NCBI RefSeq assembly: GCF_023065955.2
Contig: NW_026622808.1
Span: 43,970,475 to 44,034,474, forward strand
From: Ursus arctos
Lineage: Eukaryota > Chordata > Mammalia > Carnivora > Ursidae
Direction: 5' to 3'
Length of the DNA stretch: 64,000 nt
Shown here: positions 11,731 through 24,304 of the stretch, piece after piece
Layout: each line of letters opens with the position of its first letter
Position numbering within the stretch: position 1 is the stretch's first letter
The notes under the pieces: generated by a model
Database searches by the model: none
Seen by the model: the letters and a program-made list of their open reading frames with translations, nothing else
What the model was told of the DNA's origin: nothing
Translations under genes and position numbers: made by a program

Positions 11731-12375
11731 GTTTTGTAATTTCATCTCTGCCCAAGGTGTTGTAGACTTTCCTGTGGATCTTGTGTGAATACAAAGTATA
11801 GACAAATCTCTGGATGTGGGAGAACCACAGAATCTTCTGGGAAGTGGACTGTGAATGTCTCATTCTGGAAACCTCCTTGGGGCTATCCCTGTGTCCAGAG
11901 GACCTTCACCTGGATGGAGGGATGGAAGGCAGGTGGCAGAGGAGCATAAAGAGGCTGCTGGTGTGAGAAGTGCCCTATAGGAAGTCAAGAGCTGTGGATG
12001 CCACTTGCGCAGATCACGGAAATGCTGCTTGGTGGGTTGGCAAAATCCCAATGACCCAAACTCCCTTTTCTTTACTCCTAATGGTGACCTCATTCTCCCC
12101 AAGCCCCATGGTCCTTTTCAGTTCTGAACCTTTCCTAAGGCTGTTTTCTCCATTAGTGATGCCTCCTCATTCCTCTTACACAAATCCCACTCGTTGCCCC
12201 CATAGAAGTCTCATTTCCTCTGTGTACCCTTCCAGAGAATTCCAGCCCTCACTCATCTCTCCCTCCGTCTGCAGTCACCTCTACCATGTAGCATTTCTTT
12301 AATTGGTTCCCTTGTGTTGTTTTCAGCTTGGAGCTGGAGTATTCCCTGGGAACTTGGCTCAGGATTGTATCTTTT

Positions 12376-12577
12376 CTTTTCTTTTTTTTTTAAGATTTTA
12401 TTTATTTATTTGACAGGGAGAGACAGCGAGAGAGGGAACACAAGCAGGGGGAGTGGGAGAGGCAGAAGCATGCTCCCCACTGAGCAGGGAACCCGATGCA
12501 GGGCCCAATCCCAGGACCCTGGGATCATGACCCAAGCCGAAGGCAGACGCTTAACAACTGAGCCACCCAGGCGCCCC
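12376..12577 (-). mobile_element. CAN-SINE
   Basis: Reverse-oriented, TTATTTATTTATTTGACAGG to GCCACCCAGGCGCCCC. The flanks resemble each other (tcaggattgtat before, tcagcactgtat after), a diverged target-site duplication. Confidence 0.92.
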
Positions 12578-12579
12578 TC

Positions 12580-14265
12580 AGCACTGTATTGAACACGCCC
12601 TTCCCCCATCTCAGAGGGTCTGGGGTATAAACAGGAGACGAAATGGAGTTAAATGTACCTGACTTCCGCATACCTCCCACTCTTAAAAACAACTTCTTGT
12701 ATTTCAACAATGTGCCAGGTTGCATTCTTGGTGTGATGGATGCACAACAGAACACAAGACAAACACAACATGGTTACTTGTGTACCAGACCTTTGTTCTA
12801 GTTTCTGTGCCATTAAACGTCTTCCAAAAGCTGAACAATCAGTCCTAGATGCATAAGCACATCTGATTTGTTTTCCAGAACATGATAATTGTAGGCTTTC
12901 CTCTTTTAGCCGGGATTTTAAAGGTAGGGAGTCAGCTCTGATTAAGTAAAAATATGAAAATGTCTTAAAATGGAAAAAGCCAAACATTAGCTATTGGTAT
13001 TTTTAAGTATCCTATTTCCTTCTCCTTATGTAATTTTTTGCTGTTTGTCCATGGGCTGGGCGTGAGGATATACTGACCCATTTAATAATTTGTTCACTGA
13101 TAAGAGATTTTGAGACATATAAGAGATTCTTGAAGCACTCCTCCCACTACCCGCCCCCCGCAAAAGGGAAGTTATGATACGATTTAGCCACTAGATGGCA
13201 ATCTTGGGCTGTAAATGCTTCCCCAATTTTGCGACTATTGGACTTCGAAAAAGAGCGTTGCTAAAATTCAGCCATGGTACATTTTTATCCTGCGTTCCCA
13301 AGCACATTTCCCTTTGCTGCAGAAACATTTCAGTTGATTTGGAAATGGTCAAGAACACACTACGTCCTTTGCATTCTTAACTATCTTGTTAATTCAGCCA
13401 AGAAAATTTAATTGACTAATTAAGAGGATCTATAGCTAGGATTAACATTCAAATGTAATTTAAAAATGTACCTGGATTAATTAAAACAGTGGATTTAGAT
13501 TCCACTTTATATGCAAGAACAGTGGTATGGAAGGTTAAGTGTATCTCAAGAAAATTCCATTTCCCTTTTTGGGAGATGGCCCCCATGCATGGGGTGGAGA
13601 TGGGGTTCTAAGTGGTTGTGTCTGTACTACGTGGCTTTGCCCCTTGTCTAGAGCTGACTGAGCCCAAGGGAGACCCAAGGCCCAAACAGAGCCACTCCTG
13701 GTCTCCTACTTTGGAGAATCTGATGCTTAGATCAGAGAGACAGAGAGGTGGGAGTTGAATTTTTGAATGGAAACTGCCACTAAATTATTCTTTATTGGTG
13801 GCTGATAATTCCTTAGCATTTAATTAATACTGAAGTACAATCTCTCCATTTCCTCTGATTGAATCATCTGAATCAGGTTCCATCCCTGGACACCATCAGG
13901 AAATGTACTAGACTGAGATGGATTTCTATTTATTTTTGGCATGTAAGAACATAATAGGACTCAAGAATAAAGCCATAAATTGATTTAGAATAAATGCCTA
14001 GCCTTCCTGCTTGCTATCTGTACCTTGGTCACTATTTGATGTTAATATGAGAAGTGTTAGATCCTGGACTGACCATTTTTTCTCAGTTAGTCACCATGCA
14101 ATCAGATTCTATGATACAGTCCTTAACTGATGATATTGCCCACAGGGCCAATGAATATAAACTGTAACTCCCCAGAGCTGAACTATCCTTTTCTTAAGCC
14201 ATTGTTTCAGTCAGTGGAAATAAATTAAAATGGTTTGATAGCACAGAGAAAAAGGATTATTAGCT
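12580..14265. other. Intron, unique block with TAATTA-rich stretch
   Basis: No gene seen. Between about 13385 and 13490 several homeodomain-type cores cluster (taattcag, taattga, taattaag, ttaattaa). A CTCF-like motif lies at 13188. I cannot test conservation. Confidence 0.45.
13188..13200 (+). promoter_or_regulatory. CTCF-like motif CCACTAGATGGCA
   Basis: CCACTAGATGGCA fits the CTCF core CCASYAGRKGGCR. It lies in non-repeat sequence. Occupancy cannot be judged from sequence. Confidence 0.45.
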
Positions 14266-14268
14266 AAG

Positions 14269-14570
14269 TCAATGGATCTCAACTGGGGTGATTGATTTTA
14301 CCCCCCGCCCCTCCCCAGGAGACATTCGGCAATGTCTGTCAACATTTTTTGGTTGTCATGACGAAGGGTGGGTGGGTGGGGATACTACTGGCATCTACTC
14401 AACTTATACTTACAGACTTCATTCTCTTCTCTTCTTTTTATAGTTTTTAAGAACTCTTTAGAACTTTTGGAATCCAGGGATGCCATTCAACATCTTACAA
14501 TGCACAGGAAAAAAATCCCTACAACCAAGAACTGACAAATGTCAGTAGCGCTGAAGTTCAGAAACCCTGG
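14269..14570 (+). mobile_element. hAT-type MITE (MER20-like) with internal insertion
   Basis: Same family as 325-556: tcaatggatctcaactgggg to gttcagaaaccctgg. About 65 bp of unrelated sequence (about 14403-14468) interrupts it after 'ctggcatctact'. Confidence 0.8.
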
Positions 14571-15089
14571 CCCAAACCTTTCACCTTCATCCAATGGTAC
14601 AAAATTTTAGATACTTTTAGGAATTACATAAGTTACCAAGAGGATAGATGGGGATATCTCTGGCTGTTTGGGTAGGATACAGTGTTTGGTCCCTGAATCT
14701 CTGTTCTCCCAGCTTTTACTCCCCATCTCCATCCCTTTGCACACCCTTCCCAGATCCAGCTGTTTGAGAATTACACGAGACCATCCGTCTCCGAGAAAAA
14801 AATAATCCAAAAAATGCAAATGACTTGTTCTCTGCTAAGTACACAGCTGTGCAAAGAACCATTTAAACCAGGGCTGGCAAAAAAAAAAAAAATTTTTTAC
14901 GGAACTATTCCAAAACTTTTCCAGCCCCTTAAAGAGTCCCTTAAAAAAAAAATCTCTTGATGAGAGAGAAAGTTGCCCATCTCTTTTCAATGAACTTGTT
15001 TCTTGCTTACATGAGACTTTGGGAAATCCTGGAGAGAGATTTATTTAATTTCTTTCCTTTGTATTTTCAAGTTCCCTCCCATTCCTGAG

Positions 15090-15180
15090 GGCAGATCACC
15101 CAATGGTACCGAGTCTCAGTTTTTATCTCTAAAATGGGGATGATAACACCTACTTCACAGAATTGTTCCGATATGGCTGC
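15090..15180 (+). repeat. MIR fragment
   Basis: 'gtctcagtttttatctctaa aatgggg' type MIR core followed by 'cctacttcacagaattgt'. A short remnant. Confidence 0.6.
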
Positions 15181-15599
15181 ACAAGAGTCCAGCTCAGGGG
15201 AACCCTTCCGCTCCGGGCCCACCTCCACACATTGGTTTGGTCTCTGGTGGCCATGTTTGTGGTATGTGATCGTGTCCTCCCGGCCATACCTGACTGGTCC
15301 AGGGAGGAGCTCCTGACCCAGACTGAGCCAATCAGATTCCCTCATTTCAGAATTTGAAACGGAGAATATGAGGAAGCCCACAAACAGGCAACTGCTGGAG
15401 CTGGGTCTCTCTGATGTCAGTTGACGAGCATTCTTTCTCCAGGCTTCATGTTGTTCCTTCTGAATGTACTTATTTCTTTAAGTTCCCTCTCCTGAGTTTA
15501 ATTTTCAAGACTTTTTTTTTTTTGCCCTGACTTAGCCAATATTTGTAGATTTTGTTCTCTTCCCTTTCTCCTTTTATACCTATTTAGAACCTACACTCC

Positions 15600-15962
15600 C
15601 CACACTATCCTGCACCTCCGGTACTGTGGGCGTTTGATGGACGCTGCTTCCTTTAGCTGGAATGCTTTCCCCACCCAGGCTGCACTTGCAAGCACTTCAT
15701 AGCCAAATTCAAAGGCCACTTCAAAAGCTCTCTCCTCCAGGACTGGTTTTCTCCAAAAGAAGGATTTGCAGTTCGTTTCAGAAGGGAATCCTTTGTTTTA
15801 TATTCATTTTTAATATACATCACTTAACTTTCCTGTGAGTGTGCATGCCTCCTTAGGGCAAGGTCTTTGCTTTTTCATCTTTGATATCTAGTAGTGTTTT
15901 ACACATGGTAGATACTCAATTGAAATTTATCAAATTAATAAATTATTCATTTTATTTACTTG
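15600..15962 (+). repeat. L2 LINE fragment
   Basis: Forward L2: 'ctggaatgctttccccaccc', 'aggccacttcaaaagctctc', 'ttagggcaaggtctttgctt', 'gtagatactcaattgaaatt'. Confidence 0.78.
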
Positions 15963-15964
15963 TG

Positions 15965-18595
15965 GCCTGGGAACTTCTTCAATAATAGTCATCTTTTTCA
16001 AGGCTGTCATAAAATGCTAATGTATATTAAAATAAAATTCAGAGAAAAGTAAGGGCCTATTTCAAATGTTTTTTTCTCTGTGGCGCTTTCTTTGGTTTTC
16101 CCCTCAAGAATTAACACTTTCATTTGATAGTTTAGTCAGATAATTCAGGAGATGAAGCCAGCTGGGGAGAGAAATGTGTTCTCTCTTTTGTCATGACTGT
16201 CCACATTCAACAGCATCACTCATTAAGTCAAGCTGGCATAGAAAGATTTACTAAGCAGAAAAGAAACAATGGAATGTTCTAGAAATATCACCCAAGACGA
16301 TAAACATAAACCAGGGAAATTCAGAGTCTAATTAAACCATTAACAAACAGAGATTGAACACTGTGATTCTCAAAAGTCGGGTCCTGTATCCTAGAGATGA
16401 TTTGTGGTGGCACAGAGGCGTGGCATCAAATGGCCTTGTGAAAAAGTCATGCTTTTCCATTCCTTCCAATTACCTCAGGAAGAAAGTCTCAATGTGGCAG
16501 AGACATGTCTTCAATTTGCTCATTCTCTTCTGTTTTAAAGAGAGGGTAGTTTTGTTGATATTTGGAGCCTCTTTCTGCAGGGAATCATATCAATCTAGAA
16601 TTTACTAACATTGTTTTATTGTCACTGAAGTTATTTTTATGGCTACTCTAATTTACAATCAGACAGAAAAAGATTCCTTTTAAAACCTAAGTTTAAAAAT
16701 GAGAGTAGATTTGAAAAAAATATATGAAACAAATAATAGCACCAGTGGTGTGCAGGTGTGGTGTGAGGGTGGTGAAGAATGAAGTTTAGAAAGGCGTGCT
16801 GTACACTGTATGTTTAACTGCAGTGACTGTTAAAAATATGTCAGATTTGATAAAGGGAGGGTGACTTACAAGTAGATATCTGTCCAAATTCTTCTCAAAG
16901 CCACGTTTGGAATAGATTTCTCTCTGAAATCTCATCATTAATATGTATATATGAGGATTTATTTTTACATAATGTTAAGTCCTTAATTCCTCTGAATCAT
17001 TTCCATGTTACATTTCACTTTCTTTCCAGTGTGTGTGCGCGCATCCTGCTTTCAACAGAACAGAATGGCAAACATTGTCATATTCTGTTTCTGACAAACT
17101 GTGTAAACCTCTACCTAATCCAATTATTCTGTATAATTAAAGCAGTTTTAAATTACAATTGAGCTCAATTTTAAGGGGAAAAATAAATCTCTCTTTTTAA
17201 TTTTCTAGTGCCTTAGTTTTACCCAGCTTTGCAAATTGTACTTATGGCCTACATATAAAAATAAACCTAAATGTAAATTATGATTTAAATCCCCATGGAC
17301 AAGCTGTTCTGCTTTATTTGTTAGAAAGCAAATACGACCTACTTTATGGCCTGTTTACTAAACTGAAAATTTCAAATCGAAGGATTTAAAAGACATCAAC
17401 TATATTGACGCCATAAACTACAGAAACTGCTCAATAGAGTAATGCTCTTAGGATAATCTGAGAATCTTTAAAACAAACCATTATTTGATGTTTTCTTTTT
17501 AAATTATATGGTGATAAGAAATTAAAAAAAAATATATATATATGCACATCACATATGCTTACCATCTATGCTATTGTTGAAGCGATCTATAAAGGCAAAA
17601 GACCCTAACCTGTGAGGTTTTTTTTTGTAAATTAGTTCAATGATGGGAGATCATTCCGGTGTACATTTATTCTCTTCTCTTCCCTATCAGGATTGTTTCA
17701 CTATCAACACTGTAGAAACTGGATTCTTTAAAAGCCATAATTATTTGAGGTCATAAATATATTCAGCCTCAAACTGTCAAATGAAATTCTAATTGAGAAA
17801 CCCCTGAGTAAACAGTGTGTTCATAAATCAGTTAAGCCATCCCTTGCCTTGAGGAAGTTTCTGCAGGTACAATCTTTTCTGTTAATAATGTCTAAATATT
17901 TAGGGCTTCTCCACTGTAGGTGAAGTACAGTGTTCCTCCTTCTCTGTTCAGATTCTCAAATTAGGAAGAAACAAATTTGGAAGGTGTTCTGCTCTGTGAC
18001 TCCCTCCCATGGGCATAACCGGATTGGAAAGAAACGCTTCCTGACATAGGCAGGGGTGTAAAGCGCTCTACCAGTTTGTACGGCTACACCAGTGAACACT
18101 ACCTGAGCTGTGTTCACTCGCTCGGGGCCATGACACAGATAAAGCAGGATATGGATTACATACAATTCCCTGTACACAAATAGCCAGTAAGCAATCATTT
18201 TCGTATGGACTCAAAAAAAGTATATAAAAGTACAAGAGAATCAGAGAGCTATGGATACAGGGACAACTCGAAATCTTCTCTATTTGACTACATTATTGCA
18301 TGTGTGTGCAAAATTTAGGAACTAATTACCAGCAACATGCTTCGGATTGATGGTGATTTATCAGTTGTGGTGACAATGAATAACCTGGATTCCTCTTTTG
18401 CTCCCACTACTTCCACACACATATATTTAACTCAACCATGAGCCTTCGTGTATCATTCTCTAAAACATATCTATTTTTCCTCATTGTCAATCCAGTCTAA
18501 GCCATCATCATCTCTTGCTTGGACAGCTCTCTACTAGTTTGCTATGTCTGCTTAAAAAAAAAAAAAGAATATATATGAAATTTGTTTTCCTAAGA
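15965..18595. other. Intron, repeat-poor AT-rich block
   Basis: About 2.6 kb in which I recognise no transposon. It contains a 14-bp perfect palindrome AATTGAGCTCAATT at 17157-17170 and a short AT run near 17530. Absence of repeats can mark conserved regulatory DNA, but conservation is not testable here. Confidence 0.45.
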
Positions 18596-18597
18596 AT

Positions 18598-18985
18598 TTT
18601 TAAAATAAAACGTTATCAAAGTATAATTTATATGCCATGAAATCGGTCTCTTTTAAGTGTACAGTTCAATTACCTTTAGCAAATTTACGACATTGTGCGA
18701 CTGTAACTGTAATCAAATTTTAGAATACAACCATCACCCCAAAAAGATCCTTTGTGCCTGTCTACAGCCAATCACACTCCCAGCTGCAATCCCAGGCAAC
18801 CACTAGTCTATTTCTTTTCTCCACAGATTTGCCTTTTCTGAACATCTTATATAAATAGAATCCTATAATGTGGGATCCTTCATATCTAGCCTCTTTTACT
18901 TATCATAATGTTTTTGAGGCTCATCAGTGTTGTAACAGTCATCACTACTTCATTCCTTTTTATTGCAAAATAGTATACCCTGAAG
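18598..18985 (-). mobile_element. Old L1 3'-end fragment (L1M type)
   Basis: The segment has the reverse-oriented pattern of old mammalian L1 ends: aaagtataatttatatgcca, a 'agtgtacagttcaatta' block and 'tttcttttctccacagattt'. It is diverged, with no target-site duplication that I can see. Confidence 0.7.
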
Positions 18986-19104
18986 CATGTGTAATTTTTG
19001 AAGCATAATAATTAAATAAATACCCAGGAAGCCATCACTCAACTTCAAACTAGAATATTACAAAGCTACTTAGTGCTCTGCTTCTCCTTCCAATCCATCG
19101 CCCA

Positions 19105-19700
19105 CATAGTAACTGGCATCATGGCCATCCTTCACTTAGAACTTTCTGATGGCTTCCATCACAGTTAAATTAAATCCAAAGTGCTTCCATGGTCCACAAG
19201 GCTCTAGTTGACATGAGCCTTGCCTATCTCTCTTATTATTTTCCCCTTACTCACATACTCCAGATATAATATTCTTCTTTCTGTCCCTTGAATATCACAA
19301 GGTATCCCTATTTTGAGGATTTTAAATCTGCCTTTTCCTCTTCCTTAAATGTTCTTCTGCTTGATCTTCAGGTGACAAAGCGATTCCTGACATGGAAGTT
19401 TCAATTCCAATAATGCCTCCTTAGGGAGGGATTTCCTGACCAGACAATCTAAAGGGAATTCCCCCCACACAGTCATTTCCCATCATATCACTCTGTTTAA
19501 TTTTTTTCATAGTACTCACTGCTCTCTTAAATGATCTCATTTGTTTATATACCTATTTTATGTCTCCTCTCACTAGGATATAGGCTCCTTGGGGGCAGGG
19601 ACCTAATGCCCGTCTTGATCATTGTTGTACCCCTGGCTGCTACGGCAACATCTAATTCATACTTTCATGTAAACAACTATTTATTGAATGAATAAGGAAA
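19105..19700 (+). repeat. L2 LINE fragment
   Basis: Forward L2 with several family blocks: 'ccatggtccacaaggctcta', 'gggagggatttcctgaccag', 'ctccttgggggcagggacct' and 'ctatttattgaatgaataa'. Confidence 0.82.
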
Positions 19701-19704
19701 CAGG

Positions 19705-22305
19705 TATGAATAAGGATGCAGAATTAACAGAATAGATCAGGATGCAAGGTGAATGTGGAGATCTGAAACAGCCAGACAAGTTGGTTTGGTTGGACTGACA
19801 ATATTTTTGGATCCGTGATTTCCCATTTTCTTTTTAAAATAAGTCTTCCTATGAAGAAATTTTAATTACTTGTCCCTTGATTAGGTTTAACCTCATGTGG
19901 AGAGAGTATGTACTTCTGGTTCAGCACTTGGGTCTAAAAAATTAGCGCAAATACTGCTGGTTTGGAGCTTTGTGTGCTTTACCCCCACTTTAAACAAGGT
20001 ATTTGACATCAATTTCAAGAGACTTACGGTTTCAGTCATCCTGGCAACCTGGTTTTAGAATCGAGCCCTACTAACTGCCTCTCTATTTAGAGTGTCCTCA
20101 AGGTTATGTAGATTTCTTATTTCTTCAGTGCCTGGGTATTTTATATTTCAAACAGAGGTCAAAACTTTTTATTAGTTTACTTATTAAAAAGAGATAATAA
20201 AAGCCAAAACGAAGAAAGAATATGTTCCTCATATATATATATATATATAAATATTCCCTCAAATTATATTTATGTTTGATTTTATATTTATATTTACATG
20301 TCCATTTTTTTCTATGTATAATATTTTTTCCTAGACCGTAGAAGAGTTTAGGTATTAGGCAATGAAGCTGGTAGCTGATTTTAGGTTACTTTAACTAAAG
20401 CCGGTGATACTAACCTTAGTTCTAAGATTTGCTTGGCAGACATATTTTCACTTGAATTTAACACCTACAATATGGGTATGGTGTCCTGATAAAAAACTCC
20501 ATTTAAAAAGGACTTAAATTGTTAGTGTTTATTGTAAATGACCTGGAAAACTCCCACAATGAGTTGTTTGTATCATGGGCATTATTTCTCCCTCTAGTTT
20601 AATCTGTGACTTTGTTTTCTCCTGATGCTACAACTACACATATCCTGCACAAATATAGCTGTTACTTGTTCTCACTTCAATGTACAAACACTACAACATA
20701 ATCTGCTTGCATGAAGTTTCACTCTGCTGTTTACATAATAATTCTAATTGTGAAGCTTTTCATGTGTGCAGACAAATGGAGCAAAGTGAGATTGCTCAGT
20801 GAGGCCCGAGCATGACCTTCATTTGAGCACAGTGACTTGTTTGCTGTTTGTATACAAACAGCTGAACTGTATCATAATTCCAGGCGCAAGTTTAAAGGCT
20901 CCAGTGAATGCTCTATGGCTGCCAGAAACAAAGATGGTATCCTGATGGTGGAAGCTAAGGAGACAGAGGTCTCCCAACAAATAAATTCAAGCAAGTGACT
21001 ATCAGTCATACACTGTCCCCCAGTACACAGGATGATGGAGGTTGAATAGAAGTGTTCACTCAAATAGGATAACCAGCTGCTCCGCTTTGCCCCCATGCAG
21101 AGGACTTTCTAAGACTGGAAAGCTCTGGGCAAACCAGGATAAGCACATCACCCTACTCACCAACATGTAGGAACTAACTAGCTGTGAACTAATACCATCC
21201 CTAGGAATTTCTCCAAAAGAGACAATCACAGACGAGCGTACAGATTTCCATACAAGGTTATCTATCACGTGCATATATCTGTGGGTGTGTATGAACACAC
21301 GCTCACAGATACAGAAAAGCAAACTGGAAACAACACCATAATATTTACAATCATTATTGCTAGTATTGGGATCATGAGTAATTTTTAAATTTTTCCTTAC
21401 GCTCTCCCTCAATTTTTGGCAACATATTAAATTTTTGATCAGAAAGCACCGTATCTAATTTTAAAAACTAAGCCAATAATAGGACTGAGCATAGTGCCTT
21501 ATACAAAATAGATGCTACAAAATTATTTGAAGTATATGTACAAAATATGTATTTCCTGCCCAGATTTTTCAGCAGCTGCATCTGTTAGCAGAGTCCTGGG
21601 TCTAAGAGTGCACTGTGAAGTTGGAGTCAAGCCTGATTTACTTAAATGTAATTAAACATTATCTTCATGAAAGACTTCAAGTACCCAACACTCACATTAT
21701 CTACAGAAAACTGCTCCCTTGCTCCATGAGACTGGATCCATGGTAGGTTATTTCTTCAAATCCTTTCACATTAATACCTCCCTACCAGCAGCAAGAATTA
21801 CCACAAGCACAGTGCAATCCGACTTTTAAACCAAGCACGAAATGAAACCTTGAGGGGAAAGTGAATTCATTAATTTTCTTTTTTGGTTTGGTGTCAATGT
21901 CACCCTAATGTCAGCATGTAACATTCTGTAAAAGACACGTTTTGGCTAACGTGGAGGAAGAACAAATTTGGTACAGCTGTAGAGTAATTTTTGCAGGGAA
22001 TAAAAGACCCAGCCAGAGAATCGACTGTCCCAGTTCCCAGCTGTACATCCATTACCCACAAGGTTGTAAGAGACACCAGGCTGGCTTCAACTCACACACG
22101 GTCATTCACCAAGACACAGGAATTAGCACCTACAAACCGGCAAGCAGTCTGTGCAAAGCGAGGCTGGGCGGTAGTAAAGAACCTTACACTCAGGAGGGAA
22201 GAGCCAAGAGTCATACGGGGTTAGAATGTAACCTTCTGAGCACATAGCACTTCCCTTGGGAAGAGTAACAAATGGAAGTATGGAGGGTCTTGGCTCTGTG
22301 TTCCC
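19705..22305. other. Intron, repeat-poor block
   Basis: I recognise only an AT microsatellite (20231-20249). A perfect 20-bp palindrome sits at 20843. Open frames (for example 21942-22247 plus, 21056-21412 minus) lack splice context and family resemblance. Confidence 0.45.
20843..20862. promoter_or_regulatory. Perfect 20-bp palindrome of two forkhead-like half sites
   Basis: GCTGTTTGTATACAAACAGC equals its own reverse complement. Each half holds TGTTTG, close to the forkhead core TGTTTRY. No known element name; function is inference only. Confidence 0.4.
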
Positions 22306-22309
22306 ATGT

Positions 22310-22800
22310 TTCTTGAGCCTGTCCATTTTACTCCCCTTCCTCTGCCACTGCCAAGCACCATCATCTTCCACATGACTGTGACAGCCTCCCAACTGGTGTC
22401 CCTGCTTCCATGACTGCCCATTCCCCATGTAGTCATTCTCCACATAGCAGCCAGAAGGCTGTTTTATATATGTAAATACCATCAGGCTACTTTCAGGCTT
22501 AAAATCCAGACTTGGAACCTTGGTATCCAGAACATGTGAAATCTAGCTTCAGCCAGCCTCACTGACTCACTTCCAACCCTCTTCCCCCTCACTCTGCTCC
22601 AGTTCCTCTGGCCTTTTATCTGCCCCTCAAACATGCCAGGCTCCTCCTTACAGGGTCTCTGCAATCTCTATTGTCTCTGCCCAGCATGCTCTTTCCTGGA
22701 CCAGCTCCTTCTTTTTAACTTTTAAGCTCAATTGTCATTTCTTGGGAATACTTTCTGACCAACTTGGCTATTAGCCACCTCCACGGAATCACCCTGCATC
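22310..22800 (+). repeat. L2 LINE fragment
   Basis: Forward L2: 'cagcctcccaactggtgtcc', 'cagccagaaggctgttttat', 'catcaggctactttcaggct', 'catgctctttcctggaccag'. Confidence 0.78.
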
Positions 22801-22804
22801 TTTG

Positions 22805-23320
22805 TTTCCCAGTAAAACTGGAGGGCCCTGAACCTGCATTTTAGCTGAATGTTAAATGGACTGAGGGTTACAATAAATATTTGGAAAAGGTTGAGTATTG
22901 ACATCACAAAATTAGCTTCTGGGACTACAAGAATCCAATAAAATTATTAACAATTTAGTCATTATTATAATTTTATTATTAAAATTTTAATAGTCAATTT
23001 AAACTTTTCTTATTATGTGGTAGGAACAAGAATTTCTTAGCACTCTCAGCTAAAATCTTCCCTTCAGTGCCTCTATATGGCACATTTAGGATGGACACCA
23101 AATAGATAATTACTTTGCTTTGAGGTTGATGGAGATGTGAAATATTTTGGGGCCTGCTCTGCCAGGGTATGGAACTCTCAATGGTGACGACGACTTATTA
23201 AGCTTTTCTTTCTTCTGGATAGGAACAGATTAAGGAAAACTTTATCATATTTTGTTTTATGTGATGAATGCTGGTACACCAAATGGGTCTACAAAGATTA
23301 GAATTATGATATAGTCTAAC
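22805..23320. other. Intron, nothing recognised
   Basis: Unique AT-rich sequence ahead of the CAN-SINE at 23331; no exon seen. Confidence 0.5.
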
Positions 23321-23330
23321 CATTATTTTT

Positions 23331-23516
23331 CTTTTTTTTTTTTAAGATTTTATTTATTTATTTGACAGAGAGAGAGACAGCCAGTGAGAGAGGGAACACA
23401 AGCAGGGGGAGTGGGAGAGGAAGAAGCAGGCTCCCAGCAGAGGAGGGAGCCCATAATGCTGGGATCACGTCCTGAGACGAAGGCAGACGCTTAACCACTG
23501 AGCTACCCAGGTGCCC
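23331..23516 (-). mobile_element. CAN-SINE
   Basis: Reverse-oriented with a T-run, TTATTTATTTATTTGACAGA and head GCTACCCAGGTGCCC. TTATTTTTCT occurs on both sides. The middle has lost the 'gatgtggggctcgat' part. Confidence 0.92.
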
Positions 23517-23519
23517 TTA

Positions 23520-24115
23520 TTTTTCTGTCTTGTACTACAATTAAAATTTTATAAAAAATTTCTTGGCTCAAAAGGGATATAATATTTTGCAAGATACCAA
23601 GCTAATACATCCTCTTAATATTCATCTACTTATTTAACTGTTTGAAAATCTTAATTGTCTTTTCATGAGTAATTTTTATAATTATATAAAATTATAGTTT
23701 TATAAACAGTTTTATAGTTGTAAGTTATGACCTATGTCGACAATTTGATAACAAATATGTGTGTTAGTGTGTGTACAGAACCACTGACTGATAGAATTCA
23801 ACATATAAAGCATATATTAAGATTTTGACTCTAATGTACATTTGGAATGTTCACTTATATTTCAAAACAAATATTCAGATATTAACAAGCCAGAATGATA
23901 TACTTTGCCTGTATTGTAGACATTATCACATGATTGGCTACGGTAGTTATTTATGTGATTACATGATCACTGAGCACACACAAGTGCAGCGATGACAGAA
24001 ATGACTTTGAAATAACATTTGACTATCAGGTCTTCCAAAGACAAAGTTGAAGCAATGTTACTAGATTTTCCCTGAACAGTAAAGGCCAAACCCAAACTTT
24101 GGTGCATCTCTACCC
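23520..24115. other. Intron, nothing recognised
   Basis: AT-rich unique sequence with scattered ttata/ataaa runs; no gene or repeat identified. Confidence 0.5.
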
Positions 24116-24119
24116 AGTG

Positions 24120-24300
24120 ATCTACAGTGGTCTTGTCTAACGATTGTCTGTCCCGTTAGACTGTAGGTGCCACAATGGCAGGATTCTTGCTTCTGTTGTT
24201 CCATGCTCTATCCTCAGCACCACACACAGTGTTTAGCGTATGGGAGGTCCTCACACACATGAGACAGAGGAAGGAAGGGCTGATTGAATGAATGAAGTAA
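24120..24300 (+). repeat. L2 3' end
   Basis: Forward L2 end: 'gttagactgtaggtgccaca', 'tgctctatcctcagcaccac' and 'gattgaatgaatgaa'. Confidence 0.7.
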
Positions 24301-24304
24301 AGTG

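Noticed and set aside
17956..18198. 80-codon minus-strand open frame as a possible missing CADPS2 exon
   Set aside because: Does not match the C2/PH region expected next and has no proper acceptor and donor in the required phase 2.
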